Shown here: positions 63,658-64,000 of the stretch, in pieces
Layout: every line of letters starts with the position of its first letter
How positions within the stretch are numbered: position 1 is the first letter of the stretch
Notes under the pieces: model-generated
The model's input: only the letters and a program-made list of their open reading frames with translations
What the model was told of the DNA's origin: nothing
Database searches by the model: none
Made by a program: the position numbers and the translations under genes
Assembly (NCBI GenBank): GCA_016712525.1
Contig: JADJQX010000001.1
Location: forward strand, 1,364,001 to 1,428,000
Length of the DNA stretch: 64,000 nucleotides
Direction: 5' to 3'
Source of the DNA: Myxococcales bacterium
Lineage (GTDB): Bacteria; Myxococcota_A; Polyangia; Polyangiales; Polyangiaceae

Positions 63658-64000
63658 TCAGCCGGCGCGCCTGCGACGGACGAGGCCGGCGGCGAGGGCG
63701 AGGCCGAGCGCTACGAGTGGAAACCGGAGGGCGCTCGTGCCTCGATCCGGGGCGCCGCTGGCCGCGCACGCGTTCGTCGGGCCGTACTGAACGCTGCCTG
63801 GTCCCGTGCTCGCTGGCGGGGTGAGGAGGGCCGTCGTCACCTCGCCGCCGCGCCGGACCTCGAAGGTGCGGAGGTTCGTCCGACGTTCGAGAGCGCCGAA
63901 GAGGCACGCGCGCTCGTTGCAGGCGCCGGTCATCGGGCCCTCGACGCCGAGGTCCGTGAGGTTTGCGCCGACGGCGGGCGCGCCGGCCGTGGCGCGCTCG
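63658..64000 (-). CDS. C-terminal end of a MYXO-CTERM-like protein, 5' end outside the window
   Basis: The minus-strand frame is open to position 64000 and ends at 63658, so at least 113 residues are visible and the gene continues beyond the window. The end has CAASGAPDRG, a hydrophobic helix (LRFPLVALGLALAAGLV) and RRRRAG, the MYXO-CTERM layout. A Cys pair precedes it (ACNERACLF). The gap 63427-63657 shows no gene. Confidence 0.8.
   Translation of the reverse strand, partial: ERATAGAPAVGANLTDLGVEGPMTGACNERACLFGALERRTNLRTFEVRRGGEVTTALLTPPASTGPGSVQYGPTNACAASGAPDRGTSALRFPLVALGLALAAGLVRRRRAG

Overview
The window looks like chromosomal DNA of a myxobacterium (phylum Myxococcota, most likely a Polyangiales-type lineage). 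The DNA is very GC-rich with strong G/C at third codon positions. About fifteen genes encode lipoproteins with an Ala-Cys or Gly-Cys lipobox, three proteins end in a MYXO-CTERM-like tail (small-residue/Cys stretch, hydrophobic helix, Arg cluster), and there is a Hanks-type Ser/Thr kinase operon with TPR/PEGA and Gly-rich partners. The lineage is inferred from these traits, not from a marker gene. No rRNA, tRNA, CRISPR array or transposase was recognised.

Layout. 1-5.1 kb: a truncated hypothetical, a dispersed intergenic repeat, two tandem membrane-protein paralogues separated by a ~22-bp tandem array, a VOC-fold protein and a beta-helix-like lipoprotein. 5.4-6.6 kb: a scar where the C-terminal parts of katG (minus) and oxyR (plus) meet head to head, as if one deletion removed both 5' halves and the shared promoter region. 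7.0-10.9 kb: an AAA/ABC-type ATPase translationally coupled to a small protein with nuclease-like motifs, then two hypotheticals. 11.2-16.8 kb: a five-gene operon (Ser/Thr kinase, TM protein with an internal duplication, TPR+PEGA protein, Gly-rich lipoprotein, zinc ribbon) closed by a hairpin. 16.9-25.7 kb: a defence island with type I restriction-modification hsdR-hsdM-hsdS, a DUF3644 protein with an R-x4-H motif, and a convergent DUF262/DUF1524 (GmrSD-type) nuclease. hsdS and its flanks are visibly less GC-rich.

26-37 kb: a RibD-type reductase whose last 54 bp recur 2.3 kb away, a VWC/VWA-like lipoprotein, an M4 metalloprotease with a coupled lipoprotein, a ferritin-like lipoprotein, a MYXO-CTERM protein, and a SUKH-like gene in a two-gene operon. 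37-50.6 kb: a 1617-aa protein with an acidic tail, several lipoproteins, an M23 peptidase/alpha-beta-hydrolase fusion interrupted by an apparent one-base frameshift in a poly-C tract, and a beta-propeller-like protein. 50.9-64 kb: a subtilisin-like protease translationally coupled to a lipoprotein that resembles the protease's own propeptide, a Tat-like lipoprotein, an AraC regulator, a small membrane-protein cluster, a dienelactone-hydrolase-like enzyme, zinc-ribbon proteins, a VWA lipoprotein, and the C-terminal end of another MYXO-CTERM protein.

The most interesting themes are the two secreted proteases each coupled by a 4-bp overlap to a lipoprotein with propeptide-like sequence (possible self-protection or chaperone pairs), the katG/oxyR deletion scar, and the ATPase plus nuclease-like pair next to it.
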